A stretch of 64,000 bases of DNA, taken from NCBI RefSeq assembly GCF_000591415.1, contig NZ_JEMF01000011.1:46408-110407 (forward strand), in the 5' to 3' direction. This stretch comes from Cobetia crustatorum. GTDB taxonomy: Bacteria > Pseudomonadota > Gammaproteobacteria > Pseudomonadales > Halomonadaceae. Each line of letters starts with the position of its first letter. Positions within the stretch are counted from its first letter, which is position 1. Made by a program: the position numbers and the translations under genes. Under the pieces are notes generated by a model. That model did no database searches. It was not told the DNA's origin and saw only the letters and a program-made list of their open reading frames with translations. Below are positions 38,986 to 47,580 of the stretch, in pieces.

Positions 38986-39927
38986 ATGCAATCCGCCGAT
39001 TCAGTGACTCTCTCATTTGATACTTGGCTGGACGCGCTACGCAATGTCTGCGGCAGCTTCGATTCCACTCCGCTCAGCCGATGGAATTTCCAGGGCAGTG
39101 TCTCGAAACGCAACCTCGGCGGCATCGAGATCGCCGGCATCACCACAAACGCCGAGAGGATCGTGCATCACCGACCGGAGCGGAGCGACGACGAGAGTTA
39201 CTGCTTTCTGATCGTTCAGAAACAGGGCAGCGCCACACTGATGCAAGATAGCAACAAGATCACGATGCGCCCGGGAGAAATGGTGTTGATGGACTCGGCA
39301 GAAGCCAGCGAGATCATGCCGCACGGCCTTATCGAGCACGATTCATTCCATCTGCCACGTGGCGAAGTCATGCAACGTTTTGGCCATCAAGCAGTACCAT
39401 TCATGAAGATTGCCGCTGACTGTGCCAGCGGACAGATCATTCAATTGATCATCAGTCGCATGCTGACTGGCCAGCTCGCGGCGGAAGGTGATGATAATAG
39501 CGGTATCTCAGACTCACTGATCGCGCTATTACCCGCCATTCATCAACATCAATCAGCCTCTCCGACATTGATGGAACGCAATAATGGCAACCTCTATCTA
39601 TGCATACAGCAATACATCGATCAGCATCTACATGAAGCGGAGCTGAGCCCGGAGTGCCTAGCACACAAGTTCCATATCTCGATTCGCCAACTCTACCGAC
39701 TGTTCGAGCAACGCGATGAGACGGTTTGCCGCTACGTGCAACGCAAGCGCCTGGAGCGCTGTGCAGAAGATCTGGCCAGCCCATTGCAGGCCAGTCGCTC
39801 CATCACTGAAATCGCCTATCGCTGGGGGTTCACCGACTCAGCGCATTTCAGTCGCTCGTTCAAACGAGAGCTCGCAACTTCACCGCGCAAATACCGACAA
39901 GCTCGATTGGTGGCGAACGTCGCCTGA
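38986..39927 (+). CDS. feaR: AraC family regulator, FeaR-like
   Basis: A 313-residue AraC-type protein with the architecture of FeaR, the activator of aromatic-amine oxidase and phenylacetaldehyde dehydrogenase genes in E. coli: N-terminal AraC-binding-like domain (FDTWLDALRNVCGSF, VLMDSAEASEIMPHG) and C-terminal double helix-turn-helix (HKFHISIRQLYRLFEQRD; TEIAYRWGFTDSAHFSRSFKRE). It converges on a phenylacetaldehyde-dehydrogenase-like gene, supporting that role. AAGCTTCCACGGAG precedes the start. Confidence 0.8.
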   Translation: MQSADSVTLSFDTWLDALRNVCGSFDSTPLSRWNFQGSVSKRNLGGIEIAGITTNAERIVHHRPERSDDESYCFLIVQKQGSATLMQDSNKITMRPGEMVLMDSAEASEIMPHGLIEHDSFHLPRGEVMQRFGHQAVPFMKIAADCASGQIIQLIISRMLTGQLAAEGDDNSGISDSLIALLPAIHQHQSASPTLMERNNGNLYLCIQQYIDQHLHEAELSPECLAHKFHISIRQLYRLFEQRDETVCRYVQRKRLERCAEDLASPLQASRSITEIAYRWGFTDSAHFSRSFKRELATSPRKYRQARLVANVA

Positions 39928-39945
39928 TGCATGAGAGTGACACAT

Positions 39946-39983
39946 GGAAAAATCCCCCGGATGCCTTCCGCCATCCGGGGGAT
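39946..39983 (-). terminator. Intrinsic terminator of the feaB-like gene
   Basis: On the minus strand the perfect 12-bp stem ATCCCCCGGATG / CATCCGGGGGAT with an 8-nt loop runs into a T-run (plus-strand GGAAAAAT before it). It lies between convergent feaR and feaB-like genes. Confidence 0.85.
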
Positions 39984-39999
39984 CATGATTAGCGGAGAC

Positions 40000-41490
40000 T
40001 CAATACGCGATACAGACTGACTTGAGTTCCGTATAGGCATTGATGGCTTCAGGACCGAACTCCTTGCCGATGCCTGACAGCTTGAATCCACCGAAGGGCA
40101 GACACGGGTCAAGTGTCACGTGCGTATTGACCCAGACAGTTCCTGCTTCGATACGTGGCGTCAGGCGCATCGCGTTCGACAGGCTATCAGTCCACAGGCT
40201 TGCCGCTAGCCCCATGTCACTGTCATTGACCATTGCAAGACCGTCTTCGACGTCGTCAAAGGGAATCACCGTCAGCACTGGACCGAAGATTTCTTCGCGC
40301 GCGACTTCCATCGAATGGCTGGCACCACTGATGATCGTAGGAGACACGAAATAACCTTCCTTGGGCACACTTCCGCCAACATGTACGTTGGCGCCTTGCT
40401 CGCGGGCTCGCTCAACAAACCCCAATACGCTCTCCTGCTGACGACGCGAGACCAAAGGCGTGATATGGACCTGTGGGTCAATGCCAGGGCCCGCCTGCAT
40501 GCCATCGACAGCCTCACACAGACGGCGACAGAATTCATCATGCAGACTGCGGTGGACATAGAAGCGCGAAGCCGCCGCACAGACCTGCCCCTGGTTGAGA
40601 AGGCCGCTCATCAGTGCGCCATTGACCGCCTTGTCCAGATCGGCATCTTCGAGCACGAGCATCGGATTCTTGCCACCCAGCTCCAGCGAGAACTCAGCCA
40701 TGCGATCCACTGCTGCATGACCGATCTGCTTGCCGATGGCAGTGCTGCCGGTAAAGGTGACCTTGTGGACATCCGGATGCTCGGAGAGGCAGGTACCGAC
40801 CACAGATCCCGAGCCAAGAATCACGTTGAAGACACCTGCAGGTACGCCTGCTTCAACTGCAAGTTCTGCCAGTCGCAGGACACTCAGTGGTGTCTCGGAG
40901 GCAGGCTTGAGCACCACGGAACACCCTGCCGCGAGCGCTGGCACCACCTTCCAGAGCGCGATCATCATCGGGAAGTTCCAAGGCACGATGGCGGCCACGA
41001 CACCGACGGGCTGCCTCAGGGTGTAAGCATTGAACTTGGCACCTTCGGGCATGCCGATCGAGACGTTGCGAGTATTCCCCTCAAGTTTGGTGGTCCAGCC
41101 CGCCATGTAGCGAATGAAATCTACCGAAAAACCAGTATCGACAGCTCGTGAAATATGGATCGACTTGCCTTGGTTGAGAGTCTCGATCTGGGCCAACTCT
41201 TCCGCATGCTGCTCGACGAGGTCTGCAAAGCGCAACAGTATACGTTCACGCACCGCTGGGGATAGATCACACCAGCGACGGTCATCAAAGCTCTTTTTGG
41301 TCTGTGCAACAGCCTGCTCAGCCAGGGCCTTATCACCTTCAAGGACGGTCGTCAAACACTGGCCATTGGAGGGATCGAGCACCTCACGTGTCTTGCCTTC
41401 ATTGACAAAGGCACCGTTCAGGAAAGAACCGGTGACACGTGTGAAAAATGCCTCTACGGCCTGAACATCGGATGTATTGTCTTGACTCAT
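40000..41490 (-). CDS. feaB: Phenylacetaldehyde dehydrogenase-like aldehyde dehydrogenase
   Basis: A 496-residue aldehyde dehydrogenase resembling FeaB/PadA/StyD-type phenylacetaldehyde dehydrogenases. The cofactor region VPWNFPMMIALWK, catalytic Glu in LELGGKNPM and catalytic Cys in NQGQVCAAASRF are intact. Expected reaction: aryl-acetaldehyde plus NAD+ to aryl-acetate, e.g. 4-hydroxyphenylacetate from the tyramine aldehyde. It is flanked by the feaR-like gene and a porin. The exact aryl group is inferred from the hpa genes downstream. Confidence 0.85.
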   Translation of the reverse strand: MSQDNTSDVQAVEAFFTRVTGSFLNGAFVNEGKTREVLDPSNGQCLTTVLEGDKALAEQAVAQTKKSFDDRRWCDLSPAVRERILLRFADLVEQHAEELAQIETLNQGKSIHISRAVDTGFSVDFIRYMAGWTTKLEGNTRNVSIGMPEGAKFNAYTLRQPVGVVAAIVPWNFPMMIALWKVVPALAAGCSVVLKPASETPLSVLRLAELAVEAGVPAGVFNVILGSGSVVGTCLSEHPDVHKVTFTGSTAIGKQIGHAAVDRMAEFSLELGGKNPMLVLEDADLDKAVNGALMSGLLNQGQVCAAASRFYVHRSLHDEFCRRLCEAVDGMQAGPGIDPQVHITPLVSRRQQESVLGFVERAREQGANVHVGGSVPKEGYFVSPTIISGASHSMEVAREEIFGPVLTVIPFDDVEDGLAMVNDSDMGLAASLWTDSLSNAMRLTPRIEAGTVWVNTHVTLDPCLPFGGFKLSGIGKEFGPEAINAYTELKSVCIAY

Positions 41491-41644
41491 CTTAACTCCT
41501 TACCTTCAATGCCCCGAACGGTACGTCACTTCACCGCAATCGCCCGGCTCAACCCCAAAGTGAATGCTGCTGACCTCAAACTAGCTCAGCAGCTTTCACA
41601 ACACTGGCCTCCTGCTGCCGACAACATGACGCTGAGTGCCAGAT

Positions 41645-42979
41645 TCAGAAATTGAAACCTAACAGTAGCTGGGTGTAGTAATTGGCGTCACTGTCGCCCA
41701 ATTGAGTCCCACCTGAACTGGCAGATGCCTCTGGATCATAGCGGCCAACCAGCGGCATGACCCACCAGTGTTCATTGATCGCCCAGAAAGCATAGAGGTC
41801 GATTTCGGTACCATCGATATTGGCCCCTGCATCGGTCGATAATGTCTTGAAGTCATAGAGCATGACTCCGAAGTTCATTGCTTCGTTGGGCGCCACAGAC
41901 AGGTTGATCTGCTGGACACGGCTGTTGGAATTGAAAGGGCCAGCATAATTGGCGGCAACTTCACCCTGGAACCAGGTGCCCATTGCTCGACCATTCCCAT
42001 AGAAGAGTGGGTCATATCCTTCTGAAAAGCGGCTGAAGCGATAGCTGATACTCGGCGTCCAAGGAAGCTCGGAGAAAGTCCATCCTGCCTCCAGGTACCA
42101 GGCTGATTCCTTGTCATCGCTATCATTCTTCTGCCACGCATACTCACCCGAGAGAAACAGATTCTCGACCCCCGCATTGCCTTGAGCTCTAAGGCTATAC
42201 GTCTTCGAGTTATCGCGGCCCGGGTAGAGGTAGGCGTAATCATCATCAATATCCAGCACGTCGATATAGGTAAGCCCCACGGTGCCCTTTTCAGAGACAT
42301 TCTCGAGTGTCGCGATGGCCAGTTCCGCTCGTGCTTGAGAACGATTATCGGATTGCAGCCACATCAGATCACCACGCCAACCTTCCTCACCCCCGATTCT
42401 GACGACAGCTGTCTTGTCAAAGGAGCGGCGTGATGCAAGATAGTAAGCGCCACCGCGATCAAGATCGCCATCAAGGATGCCTTCACCGAAATTGAGCGAA
42501 TCCCCAGAGATCAGGAAACCATCGCCTACCTGCACGTATTGGCGGCCAACGGAAATATCCAGGCCATCACTGCCAAGCGCAGGGAAGAGCTCTCCCGATT
42601 TCCAACCGCCAAAGAAGTCCTCGATATGAGTGCGACGCTCATCCCCTGTCGTGAAACCGGCGGCGTCCCCCTGCCCAGTGGTAGCACTGGAGACCCATGC
42701 CACGTTGCCATAGAGAGAACCAGGCAGCGCGCTCAGAGTATGAGAGGTATCAACGCCATACTTCAGATACCCCTCCTGCCAGTCTCGCCCACTGTCACTG
42801 GCAGTCCCTGACTGGCCATAGCCTTTCTGACTATGAAACACCCCCACTACACCCTCGATGTTGGCATTGGCCTGAGTTGTACTGTCGCTATAGATCTCCG
42901 CCGCACCGGCAGTGGCTGGCAAAGCGACTGCGGTCCCTGCCGCAAGCATCAATAGAAACCTCGGATAACGAGTCGTCAT
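41645..42979 (-). CDS. Outer membrane porin of the aromatic-amine locus
   Basis: A 444-residue beta-barrel protein with signal peptide (LLMLAAGTAVALPATAGA), alternating amphipathic strands and terminal Phe (QLLLGFNF), similar in outline to OprD/alginate-export-type porins. Its position between the aldehyde dehydrogenase and the TRAP genes suggests it admits the aromatic substrate. No close family name can be given from sequence alone. Confidence 0.8.
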   Translation of the reverse strand: MTTRYPRFLLMLAAGTAVALPATAGAAEIYSDSTTQANANIEGVVGVFHSQKGYGQSGTASDSGRDWQEGYLKYGVDTSHTLSALPGSLYGNVAWVSSATTGQGDAAGFTTGDERRTHIEDFFGGWKSGELFPALGSDGLDISVGRQYVQVGDGFLISGDSLNFGEGILDGDLDRGGAYYLASRRSFDKTAVVRIGGEEGWRGDLMWLQSDNRSQARAELAIATLENVSEKGTVGLTYIDVLDIDDDYAYLYPGRDNSKTYSLRAQGNAGVENLFLSGEYAWQKNDSDDKESAWYLEAGWTFSELPWTPSISYRFSRFSEGYDPLFYGNGRAMGTWFQGEVAANYAGPFNSNSRVQQINLSVAPNEAMNFGVMLYDFKTLSTDAGANIDGTEIDLYAFWAINEHWWVMPLVGRYDPEASASSGGTQLGDSDANYYTQLLLGFNF

Positions 42980-43125
42980 CTATTTCTCTCCCCTTGTTAT
43001 TGTTGTGCAGTACCGGACAGACACATGGAACGTTCAAGGGAGATTATCCATTTCACAGAAGCAGCACTTGTCTATCCATGACAGACATCGGCGATTCACT
43101 GCCAACCTTGTTATCAATAAAAATC

Positions 43126-43164
43126 TTATATAAAAAACGACCCTGAGATCGGTTTTTTATATAA
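43126..43164 (-). terminator. Terminator after the secreted MBL-fold gene
   Basis: A perfect 13-bp arm pair TTATATAAAAAAC / GTTTTTTATATAA flanking a 13-nt loop that itself contains CGA/TCG. Rich in A and U on both strands, so it could end transcription in either direction; it is 39 bp beyond the leftward MBL-fold gene. Confidence 0.7.
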
Positions 43165-43202
43165 ACACAAGTCGTATATTTTATATTATATCTCTTGTTG
43201 CA

Positions 43203-44165
43203 TCAAAGCCTCTTGATTATATCAATCTTCATACCATCATGACCTACAACAACAGGTCCATCATAGTTTTGTTTGACGGAGTCTCTCCATACTGTATCAG
43301 TCAAGCTTGGATCATTCGCCGGTACGAAATGCGTCAATACAACTTTTTTGACATTAGCAGCACTCGCCATACGCCCTACATCTTGTCCAGTGATATGATG
43401 AGAAATAATAGCATGAGCAAATTTATCCCCACCCCCTAACCGCTCAGCCAATGCTTCAACAGCGGGTACATTCACGACTTCACTGACAAGCACATCCGCA
43501 TCCTTGGCAAATTTCTCGAAAGGTGGGTAATAATTCATATCACCAGTCATGACAATGACTTTCCCTCCTACTTCAAATTTGTATGCGAAAGCCTGCCCAA
43601 ATTTAAAAGGAGGATGCGGAACGGGTAATGCAGATACTTTCAGTTTACCGCCATCGCAATCACAGACATTATCTTCCTGTATTTCCTGTACCTTGACAAG
43701 CTTACGAATATCCGGCTTCCCTTCATCCGGTATCCGTAGATCAATATCTACTTTGAATGCTTCCCAAAGGCTATCTGTCATATAACGCGTTCCCTCAGGA
43801 CCATAGACTGAGACCTCATCCTTGAGGCCTGTAGCCCAGGAATTCATCAGTAATGATGGGTAATCGAGCACATGATCTGCATGTAAATGAGTAATAAAAA
43901 TCCCTTTCAAGTCAGTCAGCTTGGCGCCAGCTTGAACGAGCCTCAAGCTAGCGCCATAGCCAGCGTCAATCATATATATATCATCACCAATCATCAACGT
44001 GGCGGACTGTGGAAGTCTTTTGTCCTCAGCGATAGATGGTCCGCCTTTTGTACCAAGTAAAATCAATTTCACGTCATCAGAGGCATATATTGCCACTGAT
44101 GCAAAAGATAGCGATATGCCGACCAGCAGAGTTCCTAGCAGGCGAAAGATAGATTTATTTTTCAT
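43203..44165 (-). CDS. Secreted metallo-beta-lactamase-fold hydrolase
   Basis: A 320-residue protein with a signal peptide (LLGTLLVGISLSFASVAIYA) and an RNase Z/arylsulfatase-like metallo-beta-lactamase fold: HLHADH (His93, His95, Asp97, His98), TGDMNY and SHHITG supply metal ligands. It is probably a periplasmic hydrolase of a sulfate ester, phosphodiester or lactone. Base composition is more A/T-rich than its neighbours, suggesting later acquisition. It follows the TRAP large permease gene by 105 bp in the same direction, so it may release the compound the TRAP system imports. Confidence 0.85.
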   Translation of the reverse strand: MKNKSIFRLLGTLLVGISLSFASVAIYASDDVKLILLGTKGGPSIAEDKRLPQSATLMIGDDIYMIDAGYGASLRLVQAGAKLTDLKGIFITHLHADHVLDYPSLLMNSWATGLKDEVSVYGPEGTRYMTDSLWEAFKVDIDLRIPDEGKPDIRKLVKVQEIQEDNVCDCDGGKLKVSALPVPHPPFKFGQAFAYKFEVGGKVIVMTGDMNYYPPFEKFAKDADVLVSEVVNVPAVEALAERLGGGDKFAHAIISHHITGQDVGRMASAANVKKVVLTHFVPANDPSLTDTVWRDSVKQNYDGPVVVGHDGMKIDIIKRL

Positions 44166-44269
44166 GGCACCACCCTGTCATTAAAATAATAAATTTATTA
44201 TCCCTGAATCAATCGTAGTACCTAACACCAATGCACTATTTCCATAAATATTCGCGTACGCAAAAGACA

Positions 44270-45589
44270 TCACAGCCACACCAATGACAATGCTGGCACC
44301 ATGACGACAATGCTTATTCGCAGGATATCTGCACCGATGAAAGGCAGGATTCCGCGATTGACTGTCGAGAGAGAGGTGTTGCGGCTGTATTGCTGGACAA
44401 TGAACAGATTCATGCCCATCGGTGGTGTAATCAGGCCTATCTCGACCACCATCAATGCCACTATCCCGAACCAGATGGATTTGGCTGCAGCATCGAGACT
44501 AAAGAGATCAAGCTGCAGAATGATCGGATAGAAGATCGGGATGGTCAGCAGGATCATGGACAGTGAGTCCATGACACAGCCCAGAAGCAGATAGATCAGC
44601 AAGATCATCAACAGCACAACAAAGGGTGCAAAACCACTGGCCAGAATCCAGCTCGCCAGGTCTGACGGCAGTTGCCCCAGCGCCAGGCCGCTGTTGAGTA
44701 GATCTGCACCGATCACGACCAGGTAGATCATGGCCGTGGCTTCAGCGGTACCGACAAGACTGCGATACAGGCCGTCCCAGCGCATTCCCCCGCGACAGAT
44801 GGCATAGATGCCACAGGCTGCAGCGCCAATGGAGGCCGCTTCCGTCAGATTGGCCCAGCCACCGTAAAGGCCCAGGATGACGACAAGGAAAATCACCAGA
44901 ATCGGGGCGATATCTCCCAGGCTGGCCAGCCGCTCCTTCCAGGAGTAACGCGGCGCACGCTCGATATGGCGCATGGTGCGCATCGCGACCAGACGAATCA
45001 CCAAAAAGTAGCCTGCAACTGCCAGCAGCCCCGGCACGATGGCGGCCATGAAGAGCGCTGCGATGGATTCCTGAGTCAGTACCGCATAGACGATCAACGG
45101 AACGGATGGCGGAATCAATATCCCCAGGGTCCCCGCTGCCGCGATGGTGCCCGTTGCCAGTTCCTTGCTGTAGTGATGACGTTCCAGTTCCGGCAATGCG
45201 ACCTGGCTCATGGTGGTTGCCGTGGCGAGAGAGGAGCCACAAATAGCGCCGAAGCCGGCACATGCCCCGGCGGCCGACATCGCCAACCCGCCGCGCCAAT
45301 GTCCTATCCAGCGAGCGCTGGCCCGAAACAGTGCCGCTGACAACCCGCCATGGACAGCAAACTGTCCCATCAAGACAAAGATGGGAATGACGGCGAGGTC
45401 ATAGCTTGAGAATCGCGCGTAGACAAGATTATTGAGCGTGAACAGCAATGCACCGATATCGCCGTCGTTGACCAGCCAGTAACAGGCCGCCCCAGCCAGC
45501 AGCATCGCGACCCCGACATGCCAGCGCAGGCCCAGCATGGCCAGCATCGCGCCTAGCGATATGGCCCCGACTTCCAGTCCGCCCATCAT
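44270..45589 (-). CDS. dctM: TRAP transporter large permease (DctM)
   Basis: A 439-residue DctM-type permease with about twelve hydrophobic segments, including GFGAICGSSLATATTMSQVALPE and GTLGILIPPSVPLIVYAVLT, characteristic of TRAP large subunits. The ATG at 45589 overlaps the dctQ stop as ATGA and lies 8 bp after AAGGAG; the longer frame to 45709 lies inside dctQ. With DctP and DctQ it imports an organic acid using the sodium gradient. Location suggests an aromatic acid. Confidence 0.93.
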   Translation of the reverse strand: MMGGLEVGAISLGAMLAMLGLRWHVGVAMLLAGAACYWLVNDGDIGALLFTLNNLVYARFSSYDLAVIPIFVLMGQFAVHGGLSAALFRASARWIGHWRGGLAMSAAGACAGFGAICGSSLATATTMSQVALPELERHHYSKELATGTIAAAGTLGILIPPSVPLIVYAVLTQESIAALFMAAIVPGLLAVAGYFLVIRLVAMRTMRHIERAPRYSWKERLASLGDIAPILVIFLVVILGLYGGWANLTEAASIGAAACGIYAICRGGMRWDGLYRSLVGTAEATAMIYLVVIGADLLNSGLALGQLPSDLASWILASGFAPFVVLLMILLIYLLLGCVMDSLSMILLTIPIFYPIILQLDLFSLDAAAKSIWFGIVALMVVEIGLITPPMGMNLFIVQQYSRNTSLSTVNRGILPFIGADILRISIVVMVPALSLVWL

Positions 45590-46092
45590 GTGCATGGCTC
45601 CTTGACGGGGGAATCGATGCCGTCTTTCATCCACTGGCGAATGCTCTGGTGCAGTGCGCACACCCCCAGCAGCGCAAGCCCTGGCAACATGGCAGCCTGG
45701 GGAATCCACTGCGGCACCCCCAACTGCACGCTCTGGGCATCATAGGTGAGGCTCTCCGACACCATCAGCCCGGTCCGCCATACCAGCAGACCACTGACGA
45801 TCGCCAGCATCAGGTGAGAGAGACTCAACAGCAGACGGTTGAGCCCTGCAGGCAACAGATTGGCGAGAATATCGACCCGGATATGGCGATCCTTGACTTC
45901 GCACAGTGGCAGGAAGCATGCCACCGCGACGGCCACCATCATCTGCAATAGCTCGATATCCCCCGTGATCGGGGTCGACCACAGCCTGCGACCCAGCATC
46001 GACACCAGCGACATCGTGATGGCAGACAGCAGTAACAAGCCGCCTGCCAAGGCCAGACCAATGGCCAGTCGCTTCAATATTCTCTCTTGCAT
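45586..46092 (-). CDS. dctQ: TRAP transporter small permease (DctQ)
   Basis: A 168-residue DctQ-type protein with four hydrophobic segments and the family block ELLQMMVAVAVACFLPLCEVKDRHIRVD. It pairs with DctM. 140 bp separate it from dctP and hold no gene. Confidence 0.92.
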   Translation of the reverse strand: MQERILKRLAIGLALAGGLLLLSAITMSLVSMLGRRLWSTPITGDIELLQMMVAVAVACFLPLCEVKDRHIRVDILANLLPAGLNRLLLSLSHLMLAIVSGLLVWRTGLMVSESLTYDAQSVQLGVPQWIPQAAMLPGLALLGVCALHQSIRQWMKDGIDSPVKEPCT

Positions 46093-46232
46093 GACTCACT
46101 CCCCGGGTGGCGTACCCGTACTCGTGTGCTGCACATATCCCATGGCAGATGGCTCATGCCATCCTTTCATTGTTTTCATTACCGGCTTTTCGCTTGGCGG
46201 TCGCGCTGCAGACGAAGTCACCACTGCCTGCC

Positions 46233-47293
46233 TCAATGCAGGTCTGGTTGCTGCTGCTTGACCTCCTGCTGGAGTTCATCAACCAACGCCTGACGATCGA
46301 TGCCACCGCTATCGGAGGCGACCCAATCATCGACAACACCGCGAGTGGCATCGCGCATATCGTCATATGCAGCATCATCGAGTGTCGTGATCGTCTGCTC
46401 AGGGTCTGCCGCGACCTTTTGGCGAGCATTGGCTATCGCAGAGCCCCAAGCCTTGCCGAAGCGCAGCGACAACGCCTCACCACTGAGTGAATCCAGCACC
46501 TTGCGATCTTTTTCCGAGAGACGGTCGTAGCTGCGCTTGTTCATCAACAATGCCAACACCGTCACGGTCGGCGTGGCTGATGTTCGGCCGTCTCGGTATG
46601 GAAGGCAGTGACTTCATCCAACTTGGTGGGCGGCACGACTTCCCAGGCAGCGGCGGCACCATCGATCACCCCCTTGGACAGAGTGTCCGCAATCTGCGCG
46701 GGCGGCATGCTGACCGCTGAGGCACCCAGCGCATCGACCAGCTTGGAGGCCAGACGCGTCGGTGCCCTTAGTCTCAGACCCTGCATGTCGTCCAGCGTCT
46801 TGATCGGGCCACTGCGTGTGTGGAACACGCTGCCACCGTCGCTATGAACCGCCAGTACTTTGTAGCCCTTGAAATCCTGTGCGGCGGGCCCCTGACTGAA
46901 ATCCCAGACGATGCGACTGGCATCCTCTCCCCCGGCCGGCAGCATGAAGGGCAGTTCCATTACCTCGCTGCGCGGGAATCGCCCAGCCGAATAGCCGAGT
47001 GCTGTCCAGGCAATATCCACGACGCCATTGCGCACCATGTCAGCCAACTGGCCAGGAGTGCCGCCAAGCTGCATGGAGGGGTAGAGCTGACATTTGAGCT
47101 GCTGATCGGATTGGGTGGCGAGGTCCTCACACCAGGGTTCCAACACCTGCTGTTGAGCATTGGAAACGGCTGGCAGGAAGTGAGTGATACGTAGCGTCGT
47201 GACTGCAGAGGCAGTGGGCGCGACAAGCGTCGTCATCACACCCAACCCGAGTGCCAGACAGGACTTCAGCATCAGGGATTCATTCATTTTCAT
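46233..47293 (-). CDS. dctP: TRAP transporter substrate-binding protein (DctP), frameshifted
   Basis: Two frames (47293 to about 46577, then about 46577 to 46233) join into a DctP protein of about 353 residues. The signal peptide ends at VAPTASA; RLRAPTRLASKLVDALGASAVSMPPAQI is the conserved ligand-binding Arg region. The upstream frame ends TETAEHQ, the downstream one continues ATPTVTVLALLMNKRSYDRL, and one extra G near 46577 restores continuity. First gene of the TRAP operon, with an hpa-type palindrome 48 bp upstream. The ligand is probably an aromatic carboxylate, by context. Confidence 0.85.
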
Positions 47294-47341
47294 GGCTTAT
47301 CTCCTCTCGTGATCGAAGCCTACAAGATTCAGAATACGTTA

Positions 47342-47359
47342 TTGTTAATATATTAATGA
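47342..47359. promoter_or_regulatory. AT-rich palindrome before the TRAP operon
   Basis: TTGTTAATATATTAATGA; its complement TCATTAATATATTAACAA matches the site before hpaF at 15 of 18 positions. Near-palindromic around TAATATATTA, as expected for a MarR-type operator. Confidence 0.55.
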
Positions 47360-47580
47360 GTAGACTTTAGCCAAAGCCAAACACTGTCAAATTCAGTCAT
47401 TCTGTCAGCATGATCGCGACACGACTGCCTGGTTTCAGCGCAGCATCGACTGTCGTTGACACGAAACATCGGGCAGAGAATCATCTCTCCTGGAAAGAAA
47501 ATGACATGACCGGTGAGCACTGGGCTCACCGGTCATTCTTATCGACTATTTGATGCGATACTCTCAGGGTTTGAGAACGA

